Origin: CAIKLP01 sp039798705
Lineage (GTDB): Bacteria > Bacteroidota > Bacteroidia > Sphingobacteriales > Sphingobacteriaceae
Reading direction: 5' to 3'
DNA: 64,000 nt
NCBI GenBank assembly: GCA_039798705.1
Contig: JBDKFN010000001.1
Coordinates: forward strand, 42,952-106,951
The first letter of the stretch is position 1. The number at the start of each line of letters is the position of its first letter. Positions 26,849 to 36,417 of the stretch are shown piece after piece. Position numbers and translations under genes: made by a program. Under the pieces are notes generated by a model, which worked only from the letters and a program-made list of their open reading frames with translations, did not search any database and was not told the origin of the DNA.

Positions 26849-29719
26849 ATGGTTAAAACATTACTTAATCAAACACAAAAAATAGGGTTTGCTTTATTGT
26901 TTTTTTTCAGTTTGAATTCGGCAATTGCACAAACCCAAAAGGTTTCCGGTAGTGTAAAAGATAAAATTACTAGACAAGGAATTTATTCAGCAACCGTTTC
27001 CGTTAAAGGAACAGCACTAGGAACCAATACCGACCTAAATGGTCGTTTTGTTTTAAACCTAGACCTTACAACCAGCAAAACATTACTCATTACTTATTTG
27101 GGTTATAAACCCATAGAGTTGCAGGTTGCAAAAAATAAAACCACCATAGATGTGTTGTTAGAAGAAAACGTAGTTACCAGCAAAACCGCGGTGGTGCAGT
27201 CTTCTAGGCTAACCGAAAAGCAAAAAGAAGCACCATTAACGGTTGAGTCGATGGATTTAATTTCTATCAAACAAACTTCGGCTGCAAACTTTTATGAAGG
27301 TTTAGGACAACTGAAAGGTGTTGATTTAACAGCAGCAAGTATTGGCTTCAAGGTAATTAACACCAGGGGTTTCAACAGTACCTCTCCAGTTCGTTCTTTA
27401 CAATTAATCGATGGTGTAGATAACCAAGCACCAGGTTTAAATTTTTCATTGGGAAACTTTTTAGGTTCATCTGAAATTGATGTACAAAAAGTAGATTTAA
27501 TTGTTGGTGCTAGTTCGGCGTTTTATGGTCCAAACGCTTTTAATGGTGTTATTAGCATGCAAACGCGCAACCCCTTTAATTCTGCGGGTTTAACCGTAAT
27601 GTCTAAAGTTGGCGAACGTGGTTTATTTGAATCTGCAATTAGGTATGCTCGCGTTTATAAAAACAGAAATGGCATTGATAAATTCGCATTTAAAACAAAT
27701 ATCTATTACATGCGTGCCTATGACTGGGAAGCTACCAATATGGCAGCAACTCCACAATCAACGGTGGGTATAAACAACCCGGGAGGTTACGATGCGGTTA
27801 ACAGATATGGTGATGAAAACTTTGACCCACGCGGAAACAATGCTTCCGATAAAAATGGAAGAGTAAACTACCCCGGCCTAGGAATATGGCACAGAAAGGG
27901 TTACGAGGAAAAAGACTTAGTAGATTATAATACCAAAAATTTAAAAGTAGCCTCTGCATTACATTACAGACTTAACCCAACTACAGAATTAATTTACGCC
28001 TTTAACATGGGGAACGGTACAACGGTTTACCAAGGCGACAACAGGTATAGTTTAAAAGACATTTTATTTTTTCAAAATAGATTAGAAGTTAAAGGAGAGA
28101 ATTGGTTTGTGCGAGCTTATTCAACACATGAAGATGCAGGAAATTCTTACGATGCCGTTTTTACCGCTCAACTATTACAAGACTTACATAAGCCATCGTC
28201 AAGTGGGACAGGACTTGTAGGGACTACATGGAGTGGCGACTACCGAAATTATTGGGCTAATTTTATTTCTAAAAGAGCAAGAAAGTTACCAGGTTATCCG
28301 CCACAATCTTTTCCATTTGATTTTGATGCCGCAGATTCTGTCTTAAATGTTTACCAAGATTCGGTAAAATCATGGCATGAAGAAGCATCATATTATGCAA
28401 ATTTAGGAACCTCTCCGCAAGGCGCGAACGCAACCAGTACCATTTATCAAAACGCTGGATACCCTTACGTAGATAGGTTTGAGCCAGGTACTGAACGTTT
28501 CGATTCTGCAATGAATAGCATTACTTCTAAAACATCATTTACCGAAGGAGGCTCCAAATTTTATGATAAATCGGCACTCTATCATTTACAAGCAGAACGT
28601 AAAGTAGTTTTAGGAAATGCAGATGAAGTTTTATTCGGTGGAAATTATAGAAGATACACGCCAAGCTCTAGAGGCACCATATTCAGTGACACAGCGGGCA
28701 GGGTAATTACTAATTCTGAATTTGGTTTTTATGCTGGTTATGAAAAAAAATTAATCAACAACCAATTAAAAATTAATTTAACAGGTCGAATAGATAAAAA
28801 CCAAAACTTTGATTACGTTGTATCGCCCGCTGCATCTGTGGTTTATACAAACGATAAAAAAGATGTTTTTCGTTTTTCATTTTCATCTGCTATTCGAAAC
28901 CCAACATTGGCCGATCAATTTTTATACTTTAACGTAGGGCGTGCAAGGTTGGTGGGTAACATCAACGGTTTTGATTCACTTATTACGGTACCTTCATTAT
29001 TCTCATTCTTTAATACTCAGAAATTAGATTCTTTACAATATTTCAATGTAGATCCGGTAAAACCTGAAAAAGTAAAAACAGCTGAAATAGGCTACCGCGC
29101 TACACTTGGAACCGCTTTGTTTTTAGATGCAAGTTATTATTTCAGTATTTACACCGACTTTTTAGGATACAAATTAGGAATGGATACGCAAATAGATACT
29201 TTAAACAAAAGAGTTATTAAAGCAGATGCTTATCGGGTAGCGGCTAATTCAAAAGAAACCGTAACCACACAAGGTTTTTCTGTTGGCTTGTCTTATTTCT
29301 TTAACAACTTCTACGCTTTAACTGGAAACTATTCTTGGAATGTGTTGAATTTAAAGGGTTCTATCGATCCTATTATACCAGCGTTTAATACACCGGAACA
29401 TAAGTTCAACATTGGTTTGGCCGCAAGAGATTTAGATACCTATATTGGACAAATACATTTAATTAACTGGAGCTTCAGTATCAATTATAAATGGATACAA
29501 GGTTTTCAATTTGAAGGCTCTCCACAGTTTACCGGATTTGTGCCAACCTACGATTTAATCGATGCACAAATCAGTAAAGTAGTACCTAAATTGAATTTGA
29601 CATTTAAGCTTGGGGCATCTAATTTAATGGATAAAAAGAGCTACCAAGTATATGGAGGGCCATATGTAGGCCGAATGGCTTATTTTTCAGCCACCTTTGA
29701 TTTAGCAAAAAACAACTAA
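26849..29719 (+). CDS. TonB-dependent outer-membrane receptor
   Basis: 956 aa. A signal peptide ends near residue 27 (AIA before Q). A carboxypeptidase-regulatory-like beta-sandwich covers about 30-115 (VSGSVKDKITRQGIYSATV, TYLGYKPIEL). The plug domain covers about 120-235 (INTRGFNSTSPVRSLQLIDG, VDLIVGASSAFYGPNAFNGV). The rest is a 22-stranded-type barrel with an aromatic-rich end (YFSATFDLAKNN). It would import a substrate across the outer membrane using TonB energy. No SusD partner is adjacent, so a SusC-type glycan system is not supported here. The gene after it encodes a secreted esterase-like protein 62 bp downstream, which may be in the same unit. Substrate unknown. Confidence 0.93.
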   Translation: MVKTLLNQTQKIGFALLFFFSLNSAIAQTQKVSGSVKDKITRQGIYSATVSVKGTALGTNTDLNGRFVLNLDLTTSKTLLITYLGYKPIELQVAKNKTTIDVLLEENVVTSKTAVVQSSRLTEKQKEAPLTVESMDLISIKQTSAANFYEGLGQLKGVDLTAASIGFKVINTRGFNSTSPVRSLQLIDGVDNQAPGLNFSLGNFLGSSEIDVQKVDLIVGASSAFYGPNAFNGVISMQTRNPFNSAGLTVMSKVGERGLFESAIRYARVYKNRNGIDKFAFKTNIYYMRAYDWEATNMAATPQSTVGINNPGGYDAVNRYGDENFDPRGNNASDKNGRVNYPGLGIWHRKGYEEKDLVDYNTKNLKVASALHYRLNPTTELIYAFNMGNGTTVYQGDNRYSLKDILFFQNRLEVKGENWFVRAYSTHEDAGNSYDAVFTAQLLQDLHKPSSSGTGLVGTTWSGDYRNYWANFISKRARKLPGYPPQSFPFDFDAADSVLNVYQDSVKSWHEEASYYANLGTSPQGANATSTIYQNAGYPYVDRFEPGTERFDSAMNSITSKTSFTEGGSKFYDKSALYHLQAERKVVLGNADEVLFGGNYRRYTPSSRGTIFSDTAGRVITNSEFGFYAGYEKKLINNQLKINLTGRIDKNQNFDYVVSPAASVVYTNDKKDVFRFSFSSAIRNPTLADQFLYFNVGRARLVGNINGFDSLITVPSLFSFFNTQKLDSLQYFNVDPVKPEKVKTAEIGYRATLGTALFLDASYYFSIYTDFLGYKLGMDTQIDTLNKRVIKADAYRVAANSKETVTTQGFSVGLSYFFNNFYALTGNYSWNVLNLKGSIDPIIPAFNTPEHKFNIGLAARDLDTYIGQIHLINWSFSINYKWIQGFQFEGSPQFTGFVPTYDLIDAQISKVVPKLNLTFKLGASNLMDKKSYQVYGGPYVGRMAYFSATFDLAKNN

Positions 29720-29781
29720 AAAATTTAAGAATTAATTAGAATAAACTATATTTAAAAAAGGAAAACCAAAAAAAAATCAAT

Positions 29782-31248
29782 ATGAAGAAAAATTTACGAT
29801 TCTTATCATTGATCGCAGCGACTTTATTTGCAGGTAATGCAATGGCGCAGCGATATGTAACGAATACATTTTCGGGTGTAACAGTTACTCCAAACATTGT
29901 TTACGGACAAAACTTCTCGGTATTAACAGGAGCACCTGTTTTATCAGATTTGAAATTAGATTTCTACGAACCAACTGGTGACTCAGCAATTGCTCGTCCA
30001 TTGGTTATTGTATTACACACTGGCAGTTTTTTACCTAAAGGTTTAAACCAATCACCAACAGGAGCTAGAACAGATAGTTCTATTGTTGAAATGTGTAAGC
30101 AATTTGCTAAAAAAGGCTATGTTGCAGCAGCAGTAGGTTATAGAGCAGGTTGGAACCCACAAGGTGACCAAGATGTTCGTACTGGAACTATTTTGAACGC
30201 GGTTTACCGTGGTGTACAAGATGCTAAAAATGCAGTTCGTTATTTCCGTTTTATGGGTGCTACTAGTGGTAATACTTATAAAGTAGATACCAACAGAATT
30301 GTATTATGTGGACAAGGTTCAGGTGGATACATTTCATTGGCTTACGGTACATTAAATAAAATGTCTGAAATTCAATTATTGAAATTCATCAACCAAACAA
30401 CTCAAATGCCATATGTAATTCCTCAAGCAGTTGGAGATTTTGATGGTTTTGGTGGAAATCCACTTTATAACAATGCAAACAACTATCCTGGTTACTCTTC
30501 AAGAGTAAACATGACTACTAACTACGGTGGTGCAATCGGAGATTCTTCTTGGTTAGAAGCAGGTGAAGTTCCAATTGTAGGAATGCAAGGTAAATTAGAT
30601 CCATTTGCTCCTTACAAAACTGGTGGTGTTTATGTACCAGGAACAAATCCTCCATTATTGGTTGTTGAAGCTAGTGGTTCATATGATGTTGCTGATAGAG
30701 CAAATCGTTTAGGTGTAAATGATATTTTCAAAACACCAGCGTTTACAGATGCTTATACAACTGCAGGTTTATCAAATAGCAATAACGTACCAGCTTTGTT
30801 CTCATTCAATGGCGCAGCAAACGGTAGTGCACCTTGGGAATGGTGGGATACAACTGATCCATTTAATGCAAATGGTTTAGCTTCAAACCCATTCATGTCA
30901 AAAGCTAGGGCATTATTGTATATCGATACTATCCAAAACTACTTAACTCCAAGAATTGCAAGAGTATTATTCCCATCAACAGGAATTACCAATACATTTG
31001 CGACTGAAGGAAACGTAAGTGTTTATCCTAATCCAGCTGCTGATATTTTAAATGTAAGAGTAGAAGGCTTAAATGGCGCTGCTTATGAAATTGAAATGTT
31101 AGATGCTACAGGAAGAGTAGTAAGAACAGAACAAAATTTAACGGCACAATCATATGTTGTGAATCGTAATGAATTAGCAAACGGTGTTTACTATGTAAAA
31201 GTAACTAGCGGTTTAAATCGTAAGGTTGCTAAAGTAGTATTATACTAA
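29782..31248 (+). CDS. T9SS-secreted alpha/beta-hydrolase (esterase-like), altered nucleophile elbow
   Basis: 488 aa. A signal peptide ends near residue 22 (AMA before Q). An alpha/beta-hydrolase domain of the carboxylesterase type covers about 50-400. Seen motifs include PLVIVLHTGSF (oxyanion-hole strand, where esterases usually have HGG), AVGYRAGWNP and VQDAKNAVRYFR. The nucleophile elbow reads CGQGSGGY at 176-183. In the usual alignment to G-x-S-x-G-G, the serine position is Gly179 and the neighbouring residue is Ser180, so catalysis is uncertain. The last ~80 residues are a T9SS type-A sorting domain (VYPNPAADILNVRV, LDATGRVVRT, ANGVYYVKV), predicting secretion to the surface or medium. 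A bidirectional terminator follows. Confidence 0.85.
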   Translation: MKKNLRFLSLIAATLFAGNAMAQRYVTNTFSGVTVTPNIVYGQNFSVLTGAPVLSDLKLDFYEPTGDSAIARPLVIVLHTGSFLPKGLNQSPTGARTDSSIVEMCKQFAKKGYVAAAVGYRAGWNPQGDQDVRTGTILNAVYRGVQDAKNAVRYFRFMGATSGNTYKVDTNRIVLCGQGSGGYISLAYGTLNKMSEIQLLKFINQTTQMPYVIPQAVGDFDGFGGNPLYNNANNYPGYSSRVNMTTNYGGAIGDSSWLEAGEVPIVGMQGKLDPFAPYKTGGVYVPGTNPPLLVVEASGSYDVADRANRLGVNDIFKTPAFTDAYTTAGLSNSNNVPALFSFNGAANGSAPWEWWDTTDPFNANGLASNPFMSKARALLYIDTIQNYLTPRIARVLFPSTGITNTFATEGNVSVYPNPAADILNVRVEGLNGAAYEIEMLDATGRVVRTEQNLTAQSYVVNRNELANGVYYVKVTSGLNRKVAKVVLY

Positions 31249-31267
31249 TTAGCGAATATTAAAATAA

Positions 31268-31300
31268 AAAAAGCCCGAACATTTGTTCGGGCTTTTTTTA
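31268..31300. terminator. Bidirectional terminator between convergent genes
   Basis: A 9-bp GC-rich stem (AGCCCGAAC, 31272-31280, with 31285-31293) and a 4-nt loop are flanked by A-run and T-run tracts on both sides. It serves the plus-strand esterase gene and the minus-strand acyltransferase gene, whose stop codon lies within the T-tract. Confidence 0.9.
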
Positions 31301-32404
31301 TGCTTTCATTTTTTCTTTCAACTTCAAGAAGGGCTTTTCAAAATAATAATGAAAGAAGCTTGCTAAAACAATAGCGAGTAAAAGATACACAAACAGTAAA
31401 ACACTAGCATTTATAAGTGTTCTAGCGACTATAAAATTATTCAACACACGAAATAAAAACGTATAGTGAATAAGGTATAGTGAATAAGATATTACACTTA
31501 AAAAAGTGATGGCATTAATAATGGATTTGTTTTTTGGCCCTTGCCATGTTTTAAAATAAAATAATGTAAGCGCAAAACCAAAAGAGCTAAGGCTGCTAAA
31601 AAAAACATTATTGAAACCAGCACTGTATTTTTTGTAAAAAACGAAGTAGGCAACAGGCACTAAAATAGTACCCAATAAAAACAAATGTTTACGGTAAGTA
31701 ATTGCGAAAGATTTTTGTGTTTTTAAAACCCATGCTGCAATTACACCATATAACAAAGCGTCTAATCTAAATGCAACTACTTTTCGAATATTTTTATCCC
31801 AGCTATTGATATCAAACGTCCCATTAGATTGACTCCATCTGAAAAAGGTAAATAGCAACAAAAGCCCCATAAAAGCCATTAAAAGCCTGTTTTCTTTGTT
31901 TTTTGTTGGCAAAACAAAAGCCGCAAAAACAGCTAAAGGCAAGGTTAGGTAAAACCATTCTTCCACGGAAAGGCTCCATGCTTCTGGAAAAAAACTTGGG
32001 TGTGCATGGACCAAGTTTTGCGCAAAAAACAAATAACGAAAATCAAAAGTAGTTGGAAATCCAACAATATAATTGATGCTAATAAAATGTAAGAGTAATG
32101 CGATAAGGTATATTGGAATGGTTCGAATCCACCTGCGTTTCCAGAAATCTAAAATGGAACTGAATCCAAATGAATCGGCATTCAATACTTTTTCAATAAG
32201 AATACCACCTATTAAAAAACCACTGAGCACAAAAAATAATTCTACCCCCCAATAGCCTAAGAAAAACAACATACCAGCTTTTGGAAAAAAGCCTGAAACA
32301 AAAATCCAACCATGGTAAAATAGCACCATCAGTATGGCTATGGCCCGCAGCAAATCTAAGCCAATTGCGCGTTTCGACAGATCCGGTAAGATTTTATTAA
32401 TCAA
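31298..32404 (-). CDS. Acyltransferase family 3 membrane protein (OafA/YrhL type)
   Basis: 368 aa with about ten predicted membrane helices. The N-terminal signature GLDLLRAIAILMVLFYH carries the conserved Arg and the His proposed to be catalytic in this family. FWKRRWIRTIPIY and SLSVEEWFYL are further family signatures. These proteins transfer acyl groups (often acetyl) from the cytoplasm to carbohydrates or lipids of the envelope; the acceptor here is not known. The start is TTG (no ATG before the first helix). It begins 6 bp after rmuC ends, so both are on one minus-strand transcript. Confidence 0.88.
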   Translation of the reverse strand: MINKILPDLSKRAIGLDLLRAIAILMVLFYHGWIFVSGFFPKAGMLFFLGYWGVELFFVLSGFLIGGILIEKVLNADSFGFSSILDFWKRRWIRTIPIYLIALLLHFISINYIVGFPTTFDFRYLFFAQNLVHAHPSFFPEAWSLSVEEWFYLTLPLAVFAAFVLPTKNKENRLLMAFMGLLLLFTFFRWSQSNGTFDINSWDKNIRKVVAFRLDALLYGVIAAWVLKTQKSFAITYRKHLFLLGTILVPVAYFVFYKKYSAGFNNVFFSSLSSFGFALTLFYFKTWQGPKNKSIINAITFLSVISYSLYLIHYTFLFRVLNNFIVARTLINASVLLFVYLLLAIVLASFFHYYFEKPFLKLKEKMKA

Positions 32405-32410
32405 AATTAT

Positions 32411-33778
32411 TTATTCTATTGTTGTAATTTGATCGTCGTCTTCTACCAAGCTTTTATCTATTTGTTTACTGGCTTTGGCACCTAATTTTTTTAAATTCTC
32501 TACACTACTTGTTAAGCTTCCTCTTCCTGAATGAAGTTTACCAAATGCATCCTCATATGTTTTTTGAGTGCCTGCAATTTGCAAACCTATTTTTTTCATG
32601 TCTTCGGTAAAGCCCACAAACTTATCGTATAGCGCTCCAGCTTTGGTTGCAATTTCAATTGCATTTTTAGATTGTTGCTCTTGTTTCCAAATAGACGCCA
32701 CTGTTTTTAAGGTTGCAAACAACGTAGATGGAGTCACCAATACCACGCGTTTTGACCAAGCGAAATCAAATAAATCTTGTGCATGTTGAATGGCAATGCT
32801 AAATGAAGATTCTATAGGAATGAACAATAGCACGTAGTCTGGCGAATTGATACCGTATAAATCGTGGTAATTTTTCCCACTTAAACCACTGATGTGTGTT
32901 CTAATAGAAAGTAAATGTTCTTTGATAAATTTATCTCTACCCTCTTCGGTATTTTCGTTAACTAATTTTTCATAAGCAACCAACGACACTTTTGCGTCAA
33001 TTACAATGTGTTTGTTATCGGGTAAATTAATAATAACGTCGGGCTGAAACCTATTGCCCTCTTCGTCTTTAAGGTTTAAGCCTTTGCCTTGTAACGTATA
33101 ATTCTGACCTTCAATTAAACCACTTGATTCTAAAATTCTTTCTAAAACCAATTCGCCCCAATTACCTTGTTTCTTGCTATCACCCTTTAAAGCATTGGTT
33201 AAATTTGTTGCTTCAACAGAAATTTTATTGGTAAATTTCATGAGCTCTTCTATAGAACCCTTAAGTGTATTGCGTTCTGCGGCTTCGTTTTTATATGAAC
33301 GATCTACTTTTTCTTCAAAATCTTTGATCCTTTCTTTCAAAGGACTTAAAATAACGTCAATGTTATTTTTGTTTTGCTCTGTAAATTTATGTGATTTTTC
33401 ATCTAAAATTTTACTGGCAATATTTTCGAACTCCTTTGTAAGCGTAGTTTGTAGCGCTTCCAATTCGACTTTCTTTTCTTCTAATTTTTCTCTTTGTGTG
33501 CGAAATGCTTCTTCTGCTTTTACAATTCTAATATTAACTGCATTAAATTCAAGCTCCTTTTGATCAAGTGCATTTTTAGCGCTTTCTTTTTCTTTAATGA
33601 GTGAATCAATTTGTTTGCTTTGCTCCACAAGGGTAGCCGTTAATCCAGCTTTTTCTTTTTCTAAAGAAATAATTTGATCATAATCCAGCGGATTAACCCC
33701 CGATTTATTACGCATATAAAGGACCCCAAGCAAGGCGCCAAGGGCTAAGCCAATGATTAAAAATAGCATACTAGTCAT
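32411..33778 (-). CDS. rmuC: DNA recombination protein RmuC homologue
   Basis: 455 aa. The N-terminal membrane helix is residues 3-23 (MLFLIIGLALGALLGVLYM). A long Lys/Glu-rich coiled coil covers about 35-170, followed by the RmuC nuclease-like domain at about 175-400. Family signatures are KKQGNWGELVLERILESSGL, FQPDVIINLPDNKHIVIDAK and SPDYVLLFIPIESSF. The PD-(D/E)xK-like pattern is E…D…DAK. RmuC proteins limit rearrangements at inverted repeats in E. coli. The C-terminal tail is acidic (LVEDDDQITTIE). Head of an operon with the acyltransferase gene; divergent from ffh. Confidence 0.92.
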   Translation of the reverse strand: MTSMLFLIIGLALGALLGVLYMRNKSGVNPLDYDQIISLEKEKAGLTATLVEQSKQIDSLIKEKESAKNALDQKELEFNAVNIRIVKAEEAFRTQREKLEEKKVELEALQTTLTKEFENIASKILDEKSHKFTEQNKNNIDVILSPLKERIKDFEEKVDRSYKNEAAERNTLKGSIEELMKFTNKISVEATNLTNALKGDSKKQGNWGELVLERILESSGLIEGQNYTLQGKGLNLKDEEGNRFQPDVIINLPDNKHIVIDAKVSLVAYEKLVNENTEEGRDKFIKEHLLSIRTHISGLSGKNYHDLYGINSPDYVLLFIPIESSFSIAIQHAQDLFDFAWSKRVVLVTPSTLFATLKTVASIWKQEQQSKNAIEIATKAGALYDKFVGFTEDMKKIGLQIAGTQKTYEDAFGKLHSGRGSLTSSVENLKKLGAKASKQIDKSLVEDDDQITTIE

Positions 33779-33842
33779 TTAACAAAAATAACAATTTACC
33801 TTGCTTAGCACCGAAAAACTTTTCAGTTCTTCTGCTATTTAG

Positions 33843-33850
33843 TAGCTTTG
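33843..33850 (+). promoter_or_regulatory. -7 promoter element of ffh
   Basis: TAGCTTTG matches TAnnTTTG and lies 24 bp upstream of the chosen ATG. A TSS about 7 bp on would place the in-frame TTG at 33848 outside the transcript, which supports the ATG start at 33875. Confidence 0.55.
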
Positions 33851-33874
33851 CAAGCATTATTAATAGAAGCGAAT

Positions 33875-35212
33875 ATGTTTGATAATTTAAGTGATAAGTT
33901 AGATAGGGCCTTTAAGGTTTTAAAGGGACAGGGAAAAATTACCGAAATTAACGTTGCAGAAACGGTAAAAGAGGTGCGAAAAGCACTCTTAGATGCCGAC
34001 GTTAATTTTAAAATTGCCAAAGATTTTACAGATCGCGTTAAAGAAAAAGCATTTGGACAAAGTGTATTGACTTCGGTTTCTCCGGGTCAATTGATGATTA
34101 AAATTGTTAACGACGAATTGGTTGCTTTAATGGGCGGCGAAAAATCGGAGTTAAATTTAAAATCAAATCCAGCCATTATATTAATTGCAGGTTTACAAGG
34201 TTCGGGTAAAACAACCTTCTCTGGTAAATTAGCGAATTACTTAAAATCAAAAGGTAAATCTCCATTTTTGGTTGCAGCAGACGTTTACCGTCCAGCGGCA
34301 ATTGATCAATTAAAAATATTAGGGGAACAAATATCGGTTCCTGTTTTTACAGATTACGAGAGTAAAAACCCAGTTAAAATTGCGCAAGATGCCATTAAAC
34401 AAGCAAAAGCTGCAGGCCACAATGTAATCATTATCGATACTGCAGGTCGTTTAGCAGTTGATGAGCAAATGATGGATGAAATTGCCAGCGTTAAATCAAG
34501 CGTACAACCACACGAAATTTTATTTGTGGTAGATGCCATGACTGGACAGGATGCGGTAAATACGGCCAAAGCATTTAACGATCGTTTAGATTTTGATGGC
34601 GTTGTATTAACCAAATTAGACGGCGATACCAGAGGTGGTGCTGCTTTGACAATTCGTGAAGTAGTTAAAAAGCCTATCAAATTTGTGGGTACCGGCGAAA
34701 AGCTAGAAGCCATCGATGTGTTTTATCCTGAGCGTATGGCTTCGAGGATTTTAGGCATGGGTGATGTGGTTTCTTTGGTTGAGCGTGCGCAAGAGCAGTT
34801 TGATTCGGAAGAAGCAGCACGTATTCAAAAGAAAATTAGAAAAAACCAATTTGACTTCAGCGATTTCTTGAATCAATTACAACAAATCAAAAAAATGGGT
34901 AACCTGAAAGATTTGATGGGAATGATTCCGGGAGTTGGCAAAATGGTTAAAGACATTGATATTTCAGACGATGCATTTAAACACATCGAAGCCATTATTC
35001 ATAGCATGACGCCATTAGAAAGAGAAAGCCCTGAATTAATTAATGGCACACGTCGCAAAAGAATTGCCCTTGGAAGCGGCAGAAGTATCGAAGAGGTAAA
35101 CAAGCTTTTAAAGCAGTTTGATGACATGAAAAAGATGATGAAACAGTTTTCAGGCGGCGGAAACCCATTAAAAATGTTAAAAAACATGCCACAAGGCGGA
35201 TTTCCTAGATAA
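33875..35212 (+). CDS. ffh: Signal recognition particle protein Ffh (SRP54)
   Basis: 445 aa from the ATG at 33875 (MFDNLSDKLDRAFK). Ffh is the GTPase that, with the 4.5S RNA, binds signal sequences of nascent membrane proteins and delivers ribosomes to FtsY. The N domain covers 1-85. The G domain follows with GLQGSGKTTFSGKLA (P-loop), DVYRPAAIDQL, DTAGRLAVD and TKLDGDTRGGAAL. The Met-rich M domain runs from about 300 to the end (GRSIEEVNKLLKQF, MKKMMKQF, GGGNPLKMLKNM). It stands upstream of rpsP, a common arrangement. An isolated DnaA-box sequence TTATCCACA lies just after the stop (35222-35230). Confidence 0.97.
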   Translation: MFDNLSDKLDRAFKVLKGQGKITEINVAETVKEVRKALLDADVNFKIAKDFTDRVKEKAFGQSVLTSVSPGQLMIKIVNDELVALMGGEKSELNLKSNPAIILIAGLQGSGKTTFSGKLANYLKSKGKSPFLVAADVYRPAAIDQLKILGEQISVPVFTDYESKNPVKIAQDAIKQAKAAGHNVIIIDTAGRLAVDEQMMDEIASVKSSVQPHEILFVVDAMTGQDAVNTAKAFNDRLDFDGVVLTKLDGDTRGGAALTIREVVKKPIKFVGTGEKLEAIDVFYPERMASRILGMGDVVSLVERAQEQFDSEEAARIQKKIRKNQFDFSDFLNQLQQIKKMGNLKDLMGMIPGVGKMVKDIDISDDAFKHIEAIIHSMTPLERESPELINGTRRKRIALGSGRSIEEVNKLLKQFDDMKKMMKQFSGGGNPLKMLKNMPQGGFPR

Positions 35213-35294
35213 TATTTTGAATTATCCACATTTGTTCGCATCTTTGCCCTCCCTTTGGATGGATACCAATGGGATTAACTAAAAACAAAAGAAA

Positions 35295-35873
35295 ATGCCA
35301 GTAAAAATCAGATTACAAAGACATGGTAAAAAGCAAAGAGCTTTCTATCATATCGTAGTGGCGGATTCGCGTGCTCCAAGAGATGGTAAATTCATTGAGA
35401 AGTTAGGTGTATACAATCCTAACACAAACCCTGCAACAATCGATTTAAACATTGATGCTGCTGTTCAATGGTTACACAATGGTGCACAGCCAACCGACAC
35501 CACTCGTGCTATCCTTTCATACAAAGGAGTATTGTACAAAAAACACCTTGAAGGTGGAGTGAAAAAAGGTGCTTTAACACAAGAACAAGCAGATGTAAAA
35601 TTTGCAGCTTGGGTAGATGCTAAAACAAGTAAAGTAGATTCGAAAAAATCATCATTGGTTTCTTCAAAAGAAGCTGCTAACAAAGCTCGTTTAGCAACTG
35701 AAGCAAAACAAAAAGAAGAAAAAGCAGCAGCTATTATTGCTAAAAATACACCAGTTGTAGAAGAGGTAGTAGAAGAAGTTGTGGAAGAAGTAGTAGTAGC
35801 GGAAGCTACAGAAGAAACTCCTGTTGCTGAAGCACCTGCTGCTGAAGAAACAGAAGCTCCAGCTGCTGAATAA
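35295..35873 (+). CDS. rpsP: 30S ribosomal protein S16, with long acidic C-terminal tail
   Basis: 192 aa, of which the first ~80 are the S16 domain (KIRLQRHGKKQRAFYHIVVA, DSRAPRDGKFIEKLGVYNP). The remaining ~110 residues are an extension, Lys/Ala-rich and then Glu/Val/Ala repeats (EEVVEEVVEEVV at about 155-166). Long tails on S16 are usual in Bacteroidota, while E. coli S16 ends near residue 82. First gene of rpsP-rimM-trmD-rplS; rimM starts 12 bp after its stop. Confidence 0.97.
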   Translation: MPVKIRLQRHGKKQRAFYHIVVADSRAPRDGKFIEKLGVYNPNTNPATIDLNIDAAVQWLHNGAQPTDTTRAILSYKGVLYKKHLEGGVKKGALTQEQADVKFAAWVDAKTSKVDSKKSSLVSSKEAANKARLATEAKQKEEKAAAIIAKNTPVVEEVVEEVVEEVVVAEATEETPVAEAPAAEETEAPAAE

Positions 35874-35885
35874 TTTTTCCTTGAA

Positions 35886-36413
35886 ATGAACGCGATAGAA
35901 AGCAAGTATTTTCAAATAGGAACAATCAAAAAAACGAAAGGACTAAAGGGAGAAGTTCAACTTTATTTTGAAGTAGAAAACCCTGAAGCCTATGAAAACT
36001 TGGAATCGGTATTTATTGAAATCAATAATAAACCGGTTCCATTTTTTATTGATACCCTTCGCATGCAAGAACCTGTTGCATACCTCTACCTAGAAGGCGT
36101 AGAACACATCGATCAAGCCACACCGCTAGTCAACAAAAAAGTTTACATCGACAAAAAGCATAAACCCAAAGAATCTAAAGCTTTTAAAATAAAAGATTTG
36201 GTTGGTTATTTTGTAGAAGACATACAGCTTGGCGAATTAGCTATCATTACAGGAATTGAAGAGATGCCGCAGCAAACCATGGCTACCATGGTTTACCAAA
36301 ACAAAGAGGTATTGTTTCCAATTAACGACCAGTTTGTAAAACAAATTGACCAAGCAGCTAAAAAAATTATTGTCGAATTACCCGACGGTTTATTAGCAAT
36401 TTACTTAAGTTAG
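35886..36413 (+). CDS. rimM: Ribosome maturation factor RimM
   Basis: 175 aa. RimM assists late maturation of the 30S head and binds S19. The N-terminal RimM beta-barrel covers 5-90 (GTIKKTKGLKGEVQLYFEVE) and the C-terminal PRC-barrel covers about 100-175 (FKIKDLVGYFV, LFPINDQFV, IVELPDGLLAIYL). The position between rpsP and trmD is the conserved one. Confidence 0.95.
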   Translation: MNAIESKYFQIGTIKKTKGLKGEVQLYFEVENPEAYENLESVFIEINNKPVPFFIDTLRMQEPVAYLYLEGVEHIDQATPLVNKKVYIDKKHKPKESKAFKIKDLVGYFVEDIQLGELAIITGIEEMPQQTMATMVYQNKEVLFPINDQFVKQIDQAAKKIIVELPDGLLAIYLS

Positions 36414-36417
36414 TAAT

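Noticed and set aside
26849..31248. TonB receptor plus secreted esterase as a polysaccharide-utilisation locus
   Set aside because: No SusD homologue, glycoside hydrolase or regulator is nearby, so the label is not supported.
35222..35230. Perfect DnaA box TTATCCACA between ffh and rpsP
   Set aside because: It is isolated, with no second box near it. One such 9-mer is expected by chance in 64 kb of AT-rich DNA, so I do not call an origin there.
35465..35905. 146-codon minus-strand frame under rpsP
   Set aside because: Ser/Thr/Ala-rich mirror image of the acidic S16 tail; a compositional shadow.
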